Below are positions 17,193-26,367 of a DNA stretch of 42,288 nucleotides, piece after piece. Source of the DNA: Alphaproteobacteria bacterium RIFCSPHIGHO2_02_FULL_46_13 (GTDB lineage Bacteria; Pseudomonadota; Alphaproteobacteria; Micavibrionales; Micavibrionaceae); assembly GCA_001767915.1 (NCBI GenBank), contig MEMI01000047.1, positions 96,265-138,552 of the forward strand, written 5' to 3'. The notes below the pieces were generated by a model. It was given only the letters and a program-made list of their open reading frames with translations. It did no database searches and was not told the DNA's origin. Each line of letters opens with the position of its first letter. The stretch's first letter is position 1. Made by a program: the position numbers and the translations under genes.

Positions 17193-17624
17193 ATGTCTAA
17201 AGCTGGAAGTGCTATCGTTTCCCCGAACTATAAACCGACTGACAAGGAAAAATTTATGAACCCTGTCATGAAGGAATATTTCCGTCAGAAATTAATTTTA
17301 TGGCGTGAAGAGTTGTTGAAAGAGTCAGAAGTGACCATTCAAAACACCCTTCAAACAACAGAATTGCAAAAACCTGATCTGGCTGACCGCGCATCTGCCG
17401 AGACAGATCACGCACTTGAACTTCGTACCCGCGACCGCGAACGCAAATTGATTACCAAAATCAACGAAGCCTTAATGCGCATTGATGATGACACATACGG
17501 CTATTGCGAAGAAACCGGTGAACCTATCGGCGTTGGTCGTCTGGATGCCCGCCCGATTGCAACCTTGTCACTTGAGGCGCAGGAGCGTCACGAACGTATG
17601 GAGCGTACGCATCGCGATGAGTAG
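17193..17624 (+). CDS. dksA: RNA polymerase-binding transcription factor DksA
   Basis: DksA binds the RNA polymerase secondary channel and, with ppGpp, adjusts rRNA and amino-acid promoters. The 143 residues have the coiled-coil hairpin (YFRQKLILWREELLKESE ... ADRASAETDHALELRTRDRE, with the tip motif DxxDxA replaced by DLADRASAETD) and the C-terminal YGYCEETGEPIGVGRLDARP. Only the first of the four zinc-finger cysteines survives: CEETG replaces CxxCG, and the second pair is absent in LSLEAQERHE. This zinc-poor form is common in Alphaproteobacteria. It has AAAGGAA before the ATG and a strong bidirectional terminator after the stop. Confidence 0.93.
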   Translation: MSKAGSAIVSPNYKPTDKEKFMNPVMKEYFRQKLILWREELLKESEVTIQNTLQTTELQKPDLADRASAETDHALELRTRDRERKLITKINEALMRIDDDTYGYCEETGEPIGVGRLDARPIATLSLEAQERHERMERTHRDE

Positions 17625-17645
17625 TCGTTTGGAATTTTGAATATC

Positions 17646-17674
17646 AAAAAACCCAGCGATTTGCTGGGTTTTTT
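17646..17674. terminator. Bidirectional terminator between dksA and pntB
   Basis: CCCAGC (17652-17657) pairs with GCTGGG (17663-17668) around a 5-base loop. Six A precede and six T follow, so it works on both strands. It can end dksA on the plus strand and pntB (stop at 17693) on the minus strand. Confidence 0.92.
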
Positions 17675-17692
17675 GTTAGGCTTTTGTATGAT

Positions 17693-19084
17693 CTAAGCCT
17701 CAATCGCTTTCACAATATCTTCTGTCATCTTCTTGGCGTCGCCCAGCAGCATCAATGTATTGTCACCGAAGAAGAGAGGGTTATCAATGCCTGCATAACC
17801 AGAACCCATTGACCGTTTAACGAAGAGAACTGTTTTGGCTTTTTCAACGTCCAGAACAGGCATCCCGTAAATCGGGGATGATGAATCGTTCTTTGCCGCA
17901 GGGTTGGTGATGTCGTTGGCGCCGATGACATAGGCAACATCTGCTTGTGCGAAGTCGCGGTTAATGTCTTCGAGTTCGAACACTTCGTCATACGGCACGT
18001 TGGCTTCCGCCAGCAATACGTTCATGTGACCGGGCATACGACCTGCCACAGGGTGAATGGCGTAACGGACATCAACCCCGTGGGATTTTAAAACGTCGGC
18101 CATTTCACGAAGGACGTGCTGCGCCTGAGCAACCGCCATCCCGTAACCGGGGACGATAATCACGCGGGCGGCGTTTTTCATGATGAAGGCCGCGTCTTCG
18201 GCTGATCCGATTTTGGCGGCTTTGTCACCCATGGTTGCGGCAACCGCGGTTGATTGTTCACCACCGAAGCCCCCCAGAATAACACTGAGGAACGAACGGT
18301 TCATCCCCTTACACATGATATAGGACAGAATAGCCCCAGATGCCCCGACCAATGCGCCTGTAATAATCAACAACGGGTTTTGGAGAGTAAAACCGATACC
18401 AGCCGCCGCCCATCCGGAATAGGAGTTGAGCATTGAGACGATAACAGGCATATCCGCGCCACCAATCGGAATAATTAAGGTTACACCAAGGATGAGCGAG
18501 ATCACGATAATGCCCCAGAATAAAGTGGTGCTTTCGGTCATGCAGATTAAAAGGACGAGGGCAACAAGTGCAATACCAAGGCAGGCATTGAACATATGTT
18601 GTCCTGTAAAGGTCAATGGTTTACCAGAGATCACACCTTGCAATTTTCCCCACGCGATAATTGATCCGGTGAAGGTCACCGCACCAATCGCAACGCCCAG
18701 AGACATTTCAATCAGACTGCTTAAGTGAATATCACCCGGTGTCCCGATGCCATAGGCTTGCGGGTTATGAAAGGCCGCAACCGCAACACACACCGCCGCC
18801 AAGCCAACAAGAGAGTGGAAGGCCGCAACGAGTTGTGGGAGTGCAGTCATTTTAATTTTAACAGCGGTCACCGCACCAATTACACCACCAATCACAATAC
18901 CCGCGATAATCAAACCGAAGGATGCAATAGCGGGGGTCATCAGGGTTGTGATGATGGCAATCGCCATTCCAGAAATCCCGAAGTTCAAACCTTGGCGGGA
19001 TGATTCAGGGTGAGACAATCCCCGCAAGGCCAGAATAAAAAGGACGGACGATACGAGGTAGAGAAGAGGGGCAAAAGTTTCCAT
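17693..19084 (-). CDS. pntB: NAD(P) transhydrogenase subunit beta PntB
   Basis: PntB carries the NADP(H)-binding domain and most of the membrane part of the proton-translocating transhydrogenase, which drives hydride transfer from NADH to NADP+ with the proton gradient. The 463 residues (usual length) show about nine membrane helices and then the NADP domain: VIIVPGYGMAVAQAQH, IHPVAGRMPGHMNVLLAEA, YVIGANDITNPAAK and the end VKRSMGSGYAGIDNPLF. It is the third gene of the pntAA-pntAB-pntB operon and ends at a bidirectional terminator. Confidence 0.97.
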   Translation of the reverse strand: METFAPLLYLVSSVLFILALRGLSHPESSRQGLNFGISGMAIAIITTLMTPAIASFGLIIAGIVIGGVIGAVTAVKIKMTALPQLVAAFHSLVGLAAVCVAVAAFHNPQAYGIGTPGDIHLSSLIEMSLGVAIGAVTFTGSIIAWGKLQGVISGKPLTFTGQHMFNACLGIALVALVLLICMTESTTLFWGIIVISLILGVTLIIPIGGADMPVIVSMLNSYSGWAAAGIGFTLQNPLLIITGALVGASGAILSYIMCKGMNRSFLSVILGGFGGEQSTAVAATMGDKAAKIGSAEDAAFIMKNAARVIIVPGYGMAVAQAQHVLREMADVLKSHGVDVRYAIHPVAGRMPGHMNVLLAEANVPYDEVFELEDINRDFAQADVAYVIGANDITNPAAKNDSSSPIYGMPVLDVEKAKTVLFVKRSMGSGYAGIDNPLFFGDNTLMLLGDAKKMTEDIVKAIEA

Positions 19085-19093
19085 GGTCTGGGA

Positions 19094-19507
19094 TTATCCT
19101 TTTTTCTTAAACATTGCGAGCATACGGCGGGTTACAACAAAGCCGCCGAAGATATTGATGGAGGCCAGAACAACGGCGATAAATCCCATCACTTTGGAAA
19201 AGGTCATATCTGCTGGCCCTGCGGCAATCAGTGCCCCCACAATAATCACCGATGAAATAGCGTTGGTAATCGCCATGAGCGGTGAGTGAAGGGCGGGGGT
19301 CACGCGCCAGACAACATAATACCCCACGAAGCAGGCGAGAACGAAAATGGTCAAGCCCATCATCACGAAATTTTCATGCCCTCCACCCGATGCAAAATTA
19401 TAAGAGGTCACATCTTGCGCCAAGCGATTGGCTTGTTCGGAAAGTTGTTGGGCGATGGCAGATATATTATTTGCTTCGTTTGCTAATGTCGATTGTGTGT
19501 CTTGCAT
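19094..19507 (-). CDS. pntAB: NAD(P) transhydrogenase subunit alpha, part 2 (PntAB, membrane part)
   Basis: A 137-residue protein with three to four membrane helices, matching the C-terminal membrane part of the E. coli PntA as a separate polypeptide. Recognisable segments are [39 protein letters not shown] and [19 protein letters not shown]. The split into PntAA and PntAB is the Rhodospirillum-type arrangement, which supports an alphaproteobacterial origin. It lies 12 bases after pntAA and 9 bases before pntB. Confidence 0.93.
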   Translation of the reverse strand: MQDTQSTLANEANNISAIAQQLSEQANRLAQDVTSYNFASGGGHENFVMMGLTIFVLACFVGYYVVWRVTPALHSPLMAITNAISSVIIVGALIAAGPADMTFSKVMGFIAVVLASINIFGGFVVTRRMLAMFKKKG

Positions 19508-19519
19508 TTTACTGTCTCC

Positions 19520-20644
19520 CTATTGAAAGTTGGGGTGAATGATTTGACCGCTTTTGGTCAGGATAGTGCCCTTCATGATGTCGTCATCCATGTTGAGGGC
19601 GAGGTTGCCGTCTTTATCAACGGCGACAGCCAATAAATTCATCAGGTTGCGGGCATAAAGTGCCGATGAATCGGTTGCGATGCGCGATGAAATATTGGCA
19701 AAGCCCAGAATTTTAACGCCGTTCACTTCAACAGTTTCACCGACTTTGGTCAGGGTACAGTTACCGCCCTGTGGTGCCGCCAAATCAACAATGACTGATC
19801 CTGGCTTCATGGATTTGACCATCTCTTCGGTCACCAGAACTGGCGCAGGGCGTCCCGGAATAAGGGCTGTTGTAATCACGATGTCTTGCTTGACCAAAGT
19901 TTCGGCAACCAGTTTGGCTTGTTTTTGTTTAAAGTCATCGGACATTTCTTTGGCGTATCCGCCTGCGGTTTCCGCTTGTTTGATTTCGTCACTTTCAACC
20001 ATCACGAAAGATGCGCCGAGCGATTGGACTTGTTCTTTCGATGCTGCACGAACATCGGTTGCGGATACAATCGCGCCAAGACGTTTTGCGGTTGCAATCG
20101 CCTGAAGCCCCGCAACACCCGCGCCCATCACAAAGACACGGGCAGGGGGAATGGTTCCCGCAGCAGTCATCATCATCGGAAAAGCGCGTGGAAATTCTGC
20201 GGCGGCTTCCAGTACCGCGCGATATCCCGCCAAGTTTGATTGGGATGATAAGACGTCCATGGCTTGTGCGCGTGTAATCCTTGGCACGAGTTCCATGGAG
20301 AGTGTTGTTAATCCTTGTGCGGCGTAGGCAGTCAAGCGATCCTTAGAATTATAAGGAGACAGGAGACCAATCAATAAGGCGTCGGGTTTTGTTTTAAGGG
20401 CATGGGATGGCGGTTGCACGCAGAGGATAATATCTGCATCCGCAGTTGCTTGGTCTGCGCTATCAACAATTTCTGCGCCCGCATTTTTGTAATCTGCATC
20501 AGGGTAGGAGGCATTGACGCCTGCGCCAGCCACCATGGAAATTTTGAATCCTTTGGCGATATATTTTTTTACGGTTTCAGGAGTCGCTGAAACCCGCTTT
20601 TCGTTTTCGGCAGTTTCTTTTAGGACAGCAATTTTCAAAGCCAC
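19520..20644 (-). CDS. pntAA: NAD(P) transhydrogenase subunit alpha, part 1 (PntAA, NAD-binding part)
   Basis: The soluble NAD(H)-binding subunit, 374 residues, related to alanine dehydrogenase. It starts MALKIAVLKETAENEKRVSA, with PETVKKYIAKGF and then VMGAGVAGLQAIATAKRLGA (Rossmann loop), ATDVRAASKEQVQSLGA, and the mobile-loop region AGGYAKEMSDDF. The start codon is GTG at 20642-20644 with GGAGAG 6 bases upstream. That ribosome-binding site lies in one arm of an inverted repeat (20653-20677). Downstream pntAB follows closely. Confidence 0.96.
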   Translation of the reverse strand: MALKIAVLKETAENEKRVSATPETVKKYIAKGFKISMVAGAGVNASYPDADYKNAGAEIVDSADQATADADIILCVQPPSHALKTKPDALLIGLLSPYNSKDRLTAYAAQGLTTLSMELVPRITRAQAMDVLSSQSNLAGYRAVLEAAAEFPRAFPMMMTAAGTIPPARVFVMGAGVAGLQAIATAKRLGAIVSATDVRAASKEQVQSLGASFVMVESDEIKQAETAGGYAKEMSDDFKQKQAKLVAETLVKQDIVITTALIPGRPAPVLVTEEMVKSMKPGSVIVDLAAPQGGNCTLTKVGETVEVNGVKILGFANISSRIATDSSALYARNLMNLLAVAVDKDGNLALNMDDDIMKGTILTKSGQIIHPNFQ

Positions 20645-20652
20645 AATATTCT

Positions 20653-20677
20653 CTCCGTCTAATTCAGTGAAACGGAG
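20653..20677 (-). promoter_or_regulatory. Inverted repeat covering the pntAA ribosome-binding site
   Basis: On the minus strand CTCCGT (20677-20672) can pair with ACGGAG (20658-20653) across a 13-base loop. The second arm contains the GGAG that serves the pntAA GTG start. A 6-bp stem is modest, so control by hiding the site is only a suggestion. Confidence 0.35.
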
Positions 20678-20731
20678 GACAGTGTTGCAAATATAGGCTT
20701 AAATGAGAAGAGGTCTTATTGAGTTGTTCAC

Positions 20732-21592
20732 TTATTTAAGTTGATCGCTAAATCCACTGATTTTTAAAAGAAGAGCGGTCAGTTCGCGTTCTGGCAAGGC
20801 GCGGGTGAAATAGAAACCTTGACCATACTTACAACCGAGTTCGAGTAATTTGAGTGCTTGATCTTTATTTTCGATCCCTTCGGCTATAATTTCGATTTTG
20901 CGTTTTTTGGCTTCGGTAATGATATTTTGTACCAACTGTTCTTCCTCAGGGATGGTGAGCATATCGGAAACTAGATCGCGGTCGATTTTAACCGCGGTAA
21001 TCGGGAAATTGTCCATATAGGGGAAAAATTCGGCGGGGTCGCCCAAGCCATAGTCATCAACGGCAATCTTTAGTCCCGTTTTACGGCAAATATCGAGTGT
21101 TTTCTTGGCTTTATCTGTCTGAATACTCAATAACTCGCAGGTAATTTCCAATTGAATTTGGGTCGGGCGCACATCGCTGGCACTGATGACATTATACATT
21201 TCATCTAAAAAGGAGTCGGCTGAAAGCTCGTTCGGGCTAAAATTGACACTCATATAGATGTTTTCATTGTGTCCGACATGACTCTCAAGGCGTTTGAGGG
21301 CTGAAATGGCTTCTTTTAATGCCCATTTACTGGCTTGGACGATCAAACCCGTCTGCTCTGCCACCGGAATGAACACTCCGGGGGAAATATTGCCTCTTTC
21401 TGGGTGATTCCAGCGCATTAATGTCTCAAAACCGCAGACAAGCCCTGTTTCTAGGTTGATAATAGGCTGATAATTCAACGATAATTGATGATTCAGCATC
21501 GCATGCTGGAATTCCCTCGCCAGTTCCTTTGCGGGAACCGATTCGACTGGCAAAATAGAATTAGGGGGCGATTCTGGGGTTAGCAAGGTCAT
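20732..21592 (-). CDS. Stand-alone EAL-domain protein (c-di-GMP phosphodiesterase-like)
   Basis: The 286 residues are almost entirely one EAL domain, the fold that cleaves cyclic di-GMP. The name motif reads ETL (FETLMRW, Glu 56) rather than EAL. The other catalytic and metal positions appear kept: Asn in VNFSPNEL, Glu in LEITCELL, the Asp pair in AVDDYGLGD, Lys in AVKIDRDLV, Glu in IIAEGIE and Gln in YGQGFYF. Loop 6 is unusual (DDYGLGDPAEF instead of DDFGTGYSS), which could alter dimer activation. There is no GGDEF, PAS or membrane segment. It lies upstream of the pnt operon with an 87-base gap and is divergent from rpmJ. Confidence 0.88.
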   Translation of the reverse strand: MTLLTPESPPNSILPVESVPAKELAREFQHAMLNHQLSLNYQPIINLETGLVCGFETLMRWNHPERGNISPGVFIPVAEQTGLIVQASKWALKEAISALKRLESHVGHNENIYMSVNFSPNELSADSFLDEMYNVISASDVRPTQIQLEITCELLSIQTDKAKKTLDICRKTGLKIAVDDYGLGDPAEFFPYMDNFPITAVKIDRDLVSDMLTIPEEEQLVQNIITEAKKRKIEIIAEGIENKDQALKLLELGCKYGQGFYFTRALPERELTALLLKISGFSDQLK

Positions 21593-21723
21593 TTCTGAGT
21601 TCTCTTTTCATATTTAAACTATCCTAAAATGCTTTCAGGATCGTTAAAAACAGTGTTTTATACTAACATGCGCTATCGAAATCGTCATAGGGCTTAATTT
21701 GTCGAAATTTCACAGTTTAATTC

Positions 21724-21753
21724 TTGACAACGCCCCAGATCGCCTTGTAATGT
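21724..21753 (+). promoter_or_regulatory. Sigma-70-type promoter of rpmJ
   Basis: A perfect -35 TTGACA (21724-21729) is followed after 18 bases by TAATGT (21748-21753), about 50 bases before the L36 start. It is the best-matching housekeeping promoter in the window and fits a ribosomal protein gene. Confidence 0.65.
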
Positions 21754-21802
21754 CCGGCTCTGCTCGTTACAGTAATTAAAATTTTATATAAGGAATAATG
21801 CG

Positions 21803-21928
21803 ATGAAAGTCGTCAACTCACTCAAAACTCTTAAAACCCGTGACCGCAATTGCCGCGTTGTTCGTCGTAAAGGCCGCGTTTACGTCATTAACAAACAAAA
21901 CCCACGTTACAAAGTACGTCAGGGTTAG
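21803..21928 (+). CDS. rpmJ: 50S ribosomal protein L36
   Basis: A 41-residue, very basic protein, [17 protein letters not shown] followed by [20 protein letters not shown] and VRQG. It is the L36 form with few cysteines typical of many proteobacteria, here with a single Cys, so the zinc-ribbon type is ruled out. AAGGA lies upstream of the ATG and a strong promoter precedes it. Too short for most ORF length cut-offs, but clear. Confidence 0.95.
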   Translation: MKVVNSLKTLKTRDRNCRVVRRKGRVYVINKQNPRYKVRQG

Positions 21929-21938
21929 TTTTAAGATG

Positions 21939-21965
21939 CTAGCCCTTCAGGGCTGGACAGTTTTT
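21939..21965 (+). terminator. Possible rpmJ terminator
   Basis: AGCCC (21941-21945) pairs with GGGCT (21950-21954), extended by two outer pairs, around a TTCA tetraloop. Five T begin 4 bases after the extended stem. The gap before the T-run makes it weak. A second 6-bp dyad (21957-21973) overlaps the T-run. Confidence 0.35.
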
Positions 21966-21995
21966 CTAACTGTGTTACATCTACTACAGTATTAA

Positions 21996-23096
<1,101 letters not shown>

Positions 23097-23111
23097 ATAG
23101 AGCCAGATCAG

Positions 23112-24149
23112 ATGCCAGAAGATAAACAGCCAAAAACAGCACTTATCACCGGCATTACAGGTCAGGATGGAGCCTATCTCTCCAATCTTCTTCTTCATAA
23201 AGGATATAAAGTTCACGGTCTGCGCCGTCGCGCGTCGTTGCCCAATACCGATAGATTACATTCGCAAATCGATAAAGGTTTAATCCTGCATTACGGTGAC
23301 ATGACCGATGCCGGAAATATCATTCGGTTGGTGAATGATATACAGCCCGATGAAATTTATAACCTTGCGGCGCAGAGCCATGTGCATGTGAGTTTCGATA
23401 GCCCTGAATATACCGCGAACGCGGACGGCCTTGGTGCGCTGAGGATATTAGAAGCCATTCGTATTTTGGGCATAGAACAAAAAACCAGATTTTTCCAAGC
23501 GTCCACATCCGAATTATTCGGGAAGGTCAAGGCATCTCCACAAAACGAAGATACTCCGTTTTATCCGCGCAGCCCTTATGCCGTTGCAAAATTATATGCC
23601 TATTGGACGGCGGTTAATTACCGTGAAGCGTATGGTATTTACGCCGTTAACGGAATTTTGTTCAACCATGAAAGCCCATTGCGCGGTGAAGAATTTGTAA
23701 CCCGTAAAATCACCCTCGCCGCCGCCCAAATTTCCAAAGGATTGGTTGATTGCCTCTATCTCGGGAATCTGGATGCCAAACGTGATTGGAGTCACGCGCA
23801 AGATATGATGGATGGTGTCTGGGCGATGTTACAACAACCAACCGCGGGCGATTATGTGCTGGCAAGCGGTGTTGCATATTCCGTCCGCGAGTTTACAACT
23901 CTGGCCTTTGCGGAGCTGGGCGTAGATATTGAATGGTCAGGATCAGGTGTTGATGAGGTCGGGCGGAACAAGTCCAACGGGCAGATTATCGTACGCATTG
24001 ATCCGCAATATTTCAGACCCACCGAAGTTGATTTTCTGTTGGGGGATTCCACCCGCGCCAGACAGATTTTAAAATGGGAGCCTAAAATTTCATTTTCTGA
24101 TCTGGTGCGTGAAATGGTTCAAATGGATTTAAGAAGGTTAGAGTTGTAA
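23112..24149 (+). CDS. gmd: GDP-mannose 4,6-dehydratase
   Basis: Gmd converts GDP-D-mannose to GDP-4-keto-6-deoxymannose, the first step toward GDP-L-fucose and related 6-deoxy sugars. The 345-residue short-chain dehydrogenase-type protein has the NADP loop [16 protein letters not shown], the RRRAS segment of the family, the catalytic YxxxK in [12 protein letters not shown], and [17 protein letters not shown], which is diagnostic of Gmd. Only 15 bases separate it from mreB and 2 bases separate it from fcl, so mreB-gmd-fcl-manC may form one transcript. Confidence 0.95.
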   Translation: MPEDKQPKTALITGITGQDGAYLSNLLLHKGYKVHGLRRRASLPNTDRLHSQIDKGLILHYGDMTDAGNIIRLVNDIQPDEIYNLAAQSHVHVSFDSPEYTANADGLGALRILEAIRILGIEQKTRFFQASTSELFGKVKASPQNEDTPFYPRSPYAVAKLYAYWTAVNYREAYGIYAVNGILFNHESPLRGEEFVTRKITLAAAQISKGLVDCLYLGNLDAKRDWSHAQDMMDGVWAMLQQPTAGDYVLASGVAYSVREFTTLAFAELGVDIEWSGSGVDEVGRNKSNGQIIVRIDPQYFRPTEVDFLLGDSTRARQILKWEPKISFSDLVREMVQMDLRRLEL

Positions 24150-24151
24150 CG

Positions 24152-25078
24152 ATGAAAATATTACTGACAGGGGGATCAGGAATGTTGGGAAAGGCAATTT
24201 TACGCCTTGCACCATTGATTGCCCCAGACTTAGAAATCATTTCTCCACCACGCACAGAGCTGGATTTATTGGATAGCTTTTCTGTTCGGCGTTATTTTCT
24301 TTTGAATAAGTTTGACGCGGTTATTCATGCGGCGGCAAAAGTTGGCGGGATCAAGGCCAATATTTCCGACCCGATTGGGTTTATGACCGAAAATATTTTG
24401 ATCAGCACCCATGTGATCGGTCAGGCGCATCAGGCGGGTATTCCCAAATTTGTGAATATCGGAAGTTCCTGTATGTATCCGCGGGATTACAGGAATCCTC
24501 TGGTTGAGGAAGATATTCTGGTGGCTCCATTAGAACCGACTAATGAAGGCTATGCGATTGCGAAAATCGCGGCTTCACGGCTCTGTTCCTATATCTCTGC
24601 AGAGGATGGCCTTGCATACAAAACACTCATTCCTTGTAATTTATATGGGGCGGGTGATAAGTTTGATCTGGATCAGGGACACATGATTGCCGCCGCCATG
24701 ATGAAAATTCATATGGCGCATCGCAACGGCGATAGTGATGTCGAGATATGGGGCGACGGGACCGTGAGACGCGAATTTTTATATGTCGATGACTTGGCGA
24801 AATTTATTTTATCAAACATTCAAACCCTCGATAAATTGCCGCCCGATTTAAATGTAGGGCTGGGGTATGATTACACGGTAAATGAATATTATCAGGCGAT
24901 TGCCGAAGTCATCGGGTTTAAAGGAAATTTCATTCATAATCTGGATGCTCCTGTTGGTATGACTCATAAATTAATGGACATCACCAAAGCCGAAGCTTTC
25001 GGATGGTCGCCGGATACAATTTTACAAGACGGATTGAAAGAAACTTATTCGGGATTTTTAAGGTATTTTGCAAATTGA
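24152..25078 (+). CDS. fcl: GDP-L-fucose synthase
   Basis: Fcl (WcaG) is the epimerase-reductase that turns GDP-4-keto-6-deoxymannose into GDP-L-fucose. The 308 residues show LLTGGSGMLGKAI (NADP loop), AAAKVGGIKAN, the GSSCMYPRDYRNPL active-site stretch with its cysteine, and YAIAKIAASRLC with the catalytic YxxxK. It completes the pathway begun by gmd. Its last codons overlap the probable TTG start of manC, so the two are translationally linked. Confidence 0.95.
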   Translation: MKILLTGGSGMLGKAILRLAPLIAPDLEIISPPRTELDLLDSFSVRRYFLLNKFDAVIHAAAKVGGIKANISDPIGFMTENILISTHVIGQAHQAGIPKFVNIGSSCMYPRDYRNPLVEEDILVAPLEPTNEGYAIAKIAASRLCSYISAEDGLAYKTLIPCNLYGAGDKFDLDQGHMIAAAMMKIHMAHRNGDSDVEIWGDGTVRREFLYVDDLAKFILSNIQTLDKLPPDLNVGLGYDYTVNEYYQAIAEVIGFKGNFIHNLDAPVGMTHKLMDITKAEAFGWSPDTILQDGLKETYSGFLRYFAN

Positions 25079-25947
25079 GTACTTATCCGAAAATTGTTCC
25101 GGTTATTCTGGCAGGGGGAAGCGGAACGCGCCTCTGGCCAACATCCACGCCTGACTTACCAAAGCAATTTATTCCGTTGAAGGCAGGCGGGACAACATTT
25201 GGGAATAGTCTGGCGCGTGTTCAGAATACAGCCATATTTACAAAGCCAATTATTATTTGTGCCGAACAAAATCTTTTGATTGTTGAACGCTTAACACGCG
25301 GGCAAGATACACAAATTATATGTGAACCATTGGGGCGCAATACTGCGCCAGCCTGCTGTATCGGCGGGTTTGCGGCGCAAGAGTTGGCAGGGGCATCTGC
25401 GCTCATGCTTATCATGCCTGCGGATCATCATATCCCTGATGTCAAATTATTCGAGGAGTCTGTGCAGGATGCTGTCTTCGCCGCACAGTCAGGAAAAATT
25501 GTGACCTTTGGCATCCGTCCTGAATTCGGATGCACAGAATACGGATATATCGAACGCGGTGACGAGATCGCAAACAGTGTCTATCAGGTCAAAAGTTTTA
25601 CCGAAAAACCGCGTATCAGAACCGCACAATCTTATTTCAAAAGCGGCAAATATTTCTGGAACGCCGGTATTTTTCTGGTGCGTGCAGATGTTTTATTAAG
25701 TGAGATGAAACATCACCAAAGCGATATATTGATCTATACCCAACAGGCTTGGGAAAATTCCAGATTAGATGGGTATCGCCGTTTTCTGCCTCCGGAAATT
25801 TTTGAAAAATTGCCCAAAATTTCTTTTGATTATGCTGTGATGGAGCATACATCTCTGGCGGCTGTTCTGTCCGCTCGGTTCAAATGGCAGGATTTAGGTG
25901 GGTGGGATGCGTTAATGGAATTTAAAAGTGATTTTTCTGGCACTTAA
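25075..25947 (+). CDS. manC: Mannose-1-phosphate guanylyltransferase, short form
   Basis: This enzyme makes GDP-mannose from mannose-1-phosphate and GTP, the substrate for Gmd. Seen: VPVILAGGSGTRLWPTS at the N-terminus, LGRNTAPA, VKSFTEKP, and WNAGIFLVRAD. The likely start is TTG at 25075, overlapping the fcl stop and giving 290 residues. An in-frame ATG at 25003 would lie inside fcl and add 24 residues unlike the family. It ends soon after WQDLGGWDALMEF, so the left-handed helix and the cupin/isomerase domain of two-domain ManC enzymes are both missing. Whether the remaining catalytic domain is active is unproven. The phosphomannose isomerase must be elsewhere. Confidence 0.88.
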   Translation: MSTYPKIVPVILAGGSGTRLWPTSTPDLPKQFIPLKAGGTTFGNSLARVQNTAIFTKPIIICAEQNLLIVERLTRGQDTQIICEPLGRNTAPACCIGGFAAQELAGASALMLIMPADHHIPDVKLFEESVQDAVFAAQSGKIVTFGIRPEFGCTEYGYIERGDEIANSVYQVKSFTEKPRIRTAQSYFKSGKYFWNAGIFLVRADVLLSEMKHHQSDILIYTQQAWENSRLDGYRRFLPPEIFEKLPKISFDYAVMEHTSLAAVLSARFKWQDLGGWDALMEFKSDFSGT

Positions 25948-26032
25948 TAAGAAAAACTTGTCCAAAGTCAATTTTCCTTCCTGTTTTTAGGTCTATAATT
26001 CCTCAAATTAAATATAGCACGAGGAGAAAAAA

Positions 26033-26296
26033 GTGAGCCACCATAACAAAAAAGTTTTAGAAGCAATTTTTGCGCACCCTTTGGGTTCCAATATTGATTT
26101 CAAAGATGTTGAACACGCTTTGGCATCCTATGGTGTTGCTGTGGAGGAAAAAGCAGCGAACAAAGTGTCATTAAGCAAAGATGGTCGTTCGGTTATTGTT
26201 CATCGCCCACATCAACATACCCTGCCTAAAGATGAAGTTGCGACCATCCGTGGTTTTCTAATTGATTGCGGAATTACTCCTGAGAAGGCCGCTTAA
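26033..26296 (+). CDS. HicA-like small protein, no HicB partner
   Basis: An 87-residue protein starting with GTG (26033-26035) after a strong GAGGAG. It has a helix (KKVLEAIFAHP, FKDVEHALASYGV) and then KVSLSKDGRSVIVHRPHQHT with LPKDEVATIRGFLIDCGITPEK. This matches the dsRBD-like fold of HicA-type proteins, whose toxin members cut mRNA and carry a catalytic histidine in a Gly-Ser-His pattern. Here that His is not clearly placed, and no HicB antitoxin lies on either side. It may be a stand-alone RNA-binding protein rather than a toxin. It stands alone, with a terminator just downstream. Confidence 0.65.
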   Translation: MSHHNKKVLEAIFAHPLGSNIDFKDVEHALASYGVAVEEKAANKVSLSKDGRSVIVHRPHQHTLPKDEVATIRGFLIDCGITPEKAA

Positions 26297-26325
26297 TTAA
26301 GATTTTTAGAGGGTTGAGTTAATTG

Positions 26326-26357
26326 CGAAGCGAGGCATTTAAGTCTCGCTTCGTTTT
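26326..26357 (+). terminator. Terminator after the HicA-like gene
   Basis: CGAAGCGAG (26326-26334) pairs with CTCGCTTCG (26345-26353), followed by four T. It lies 30 bases after the stop and 11 bases before the convergent lnt stop. No A-run precedes it, so it serves the plus strand. Confidence 0.85.
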
Positions 26358-26367
26358 ATATTTGCCT

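Noticed and set aside
25003-25074. ATG start of ManC inside fcl
   Set aside because: The added 24 residues do not resemble the family, whose N-terminus begins right after the TTG at 25075.
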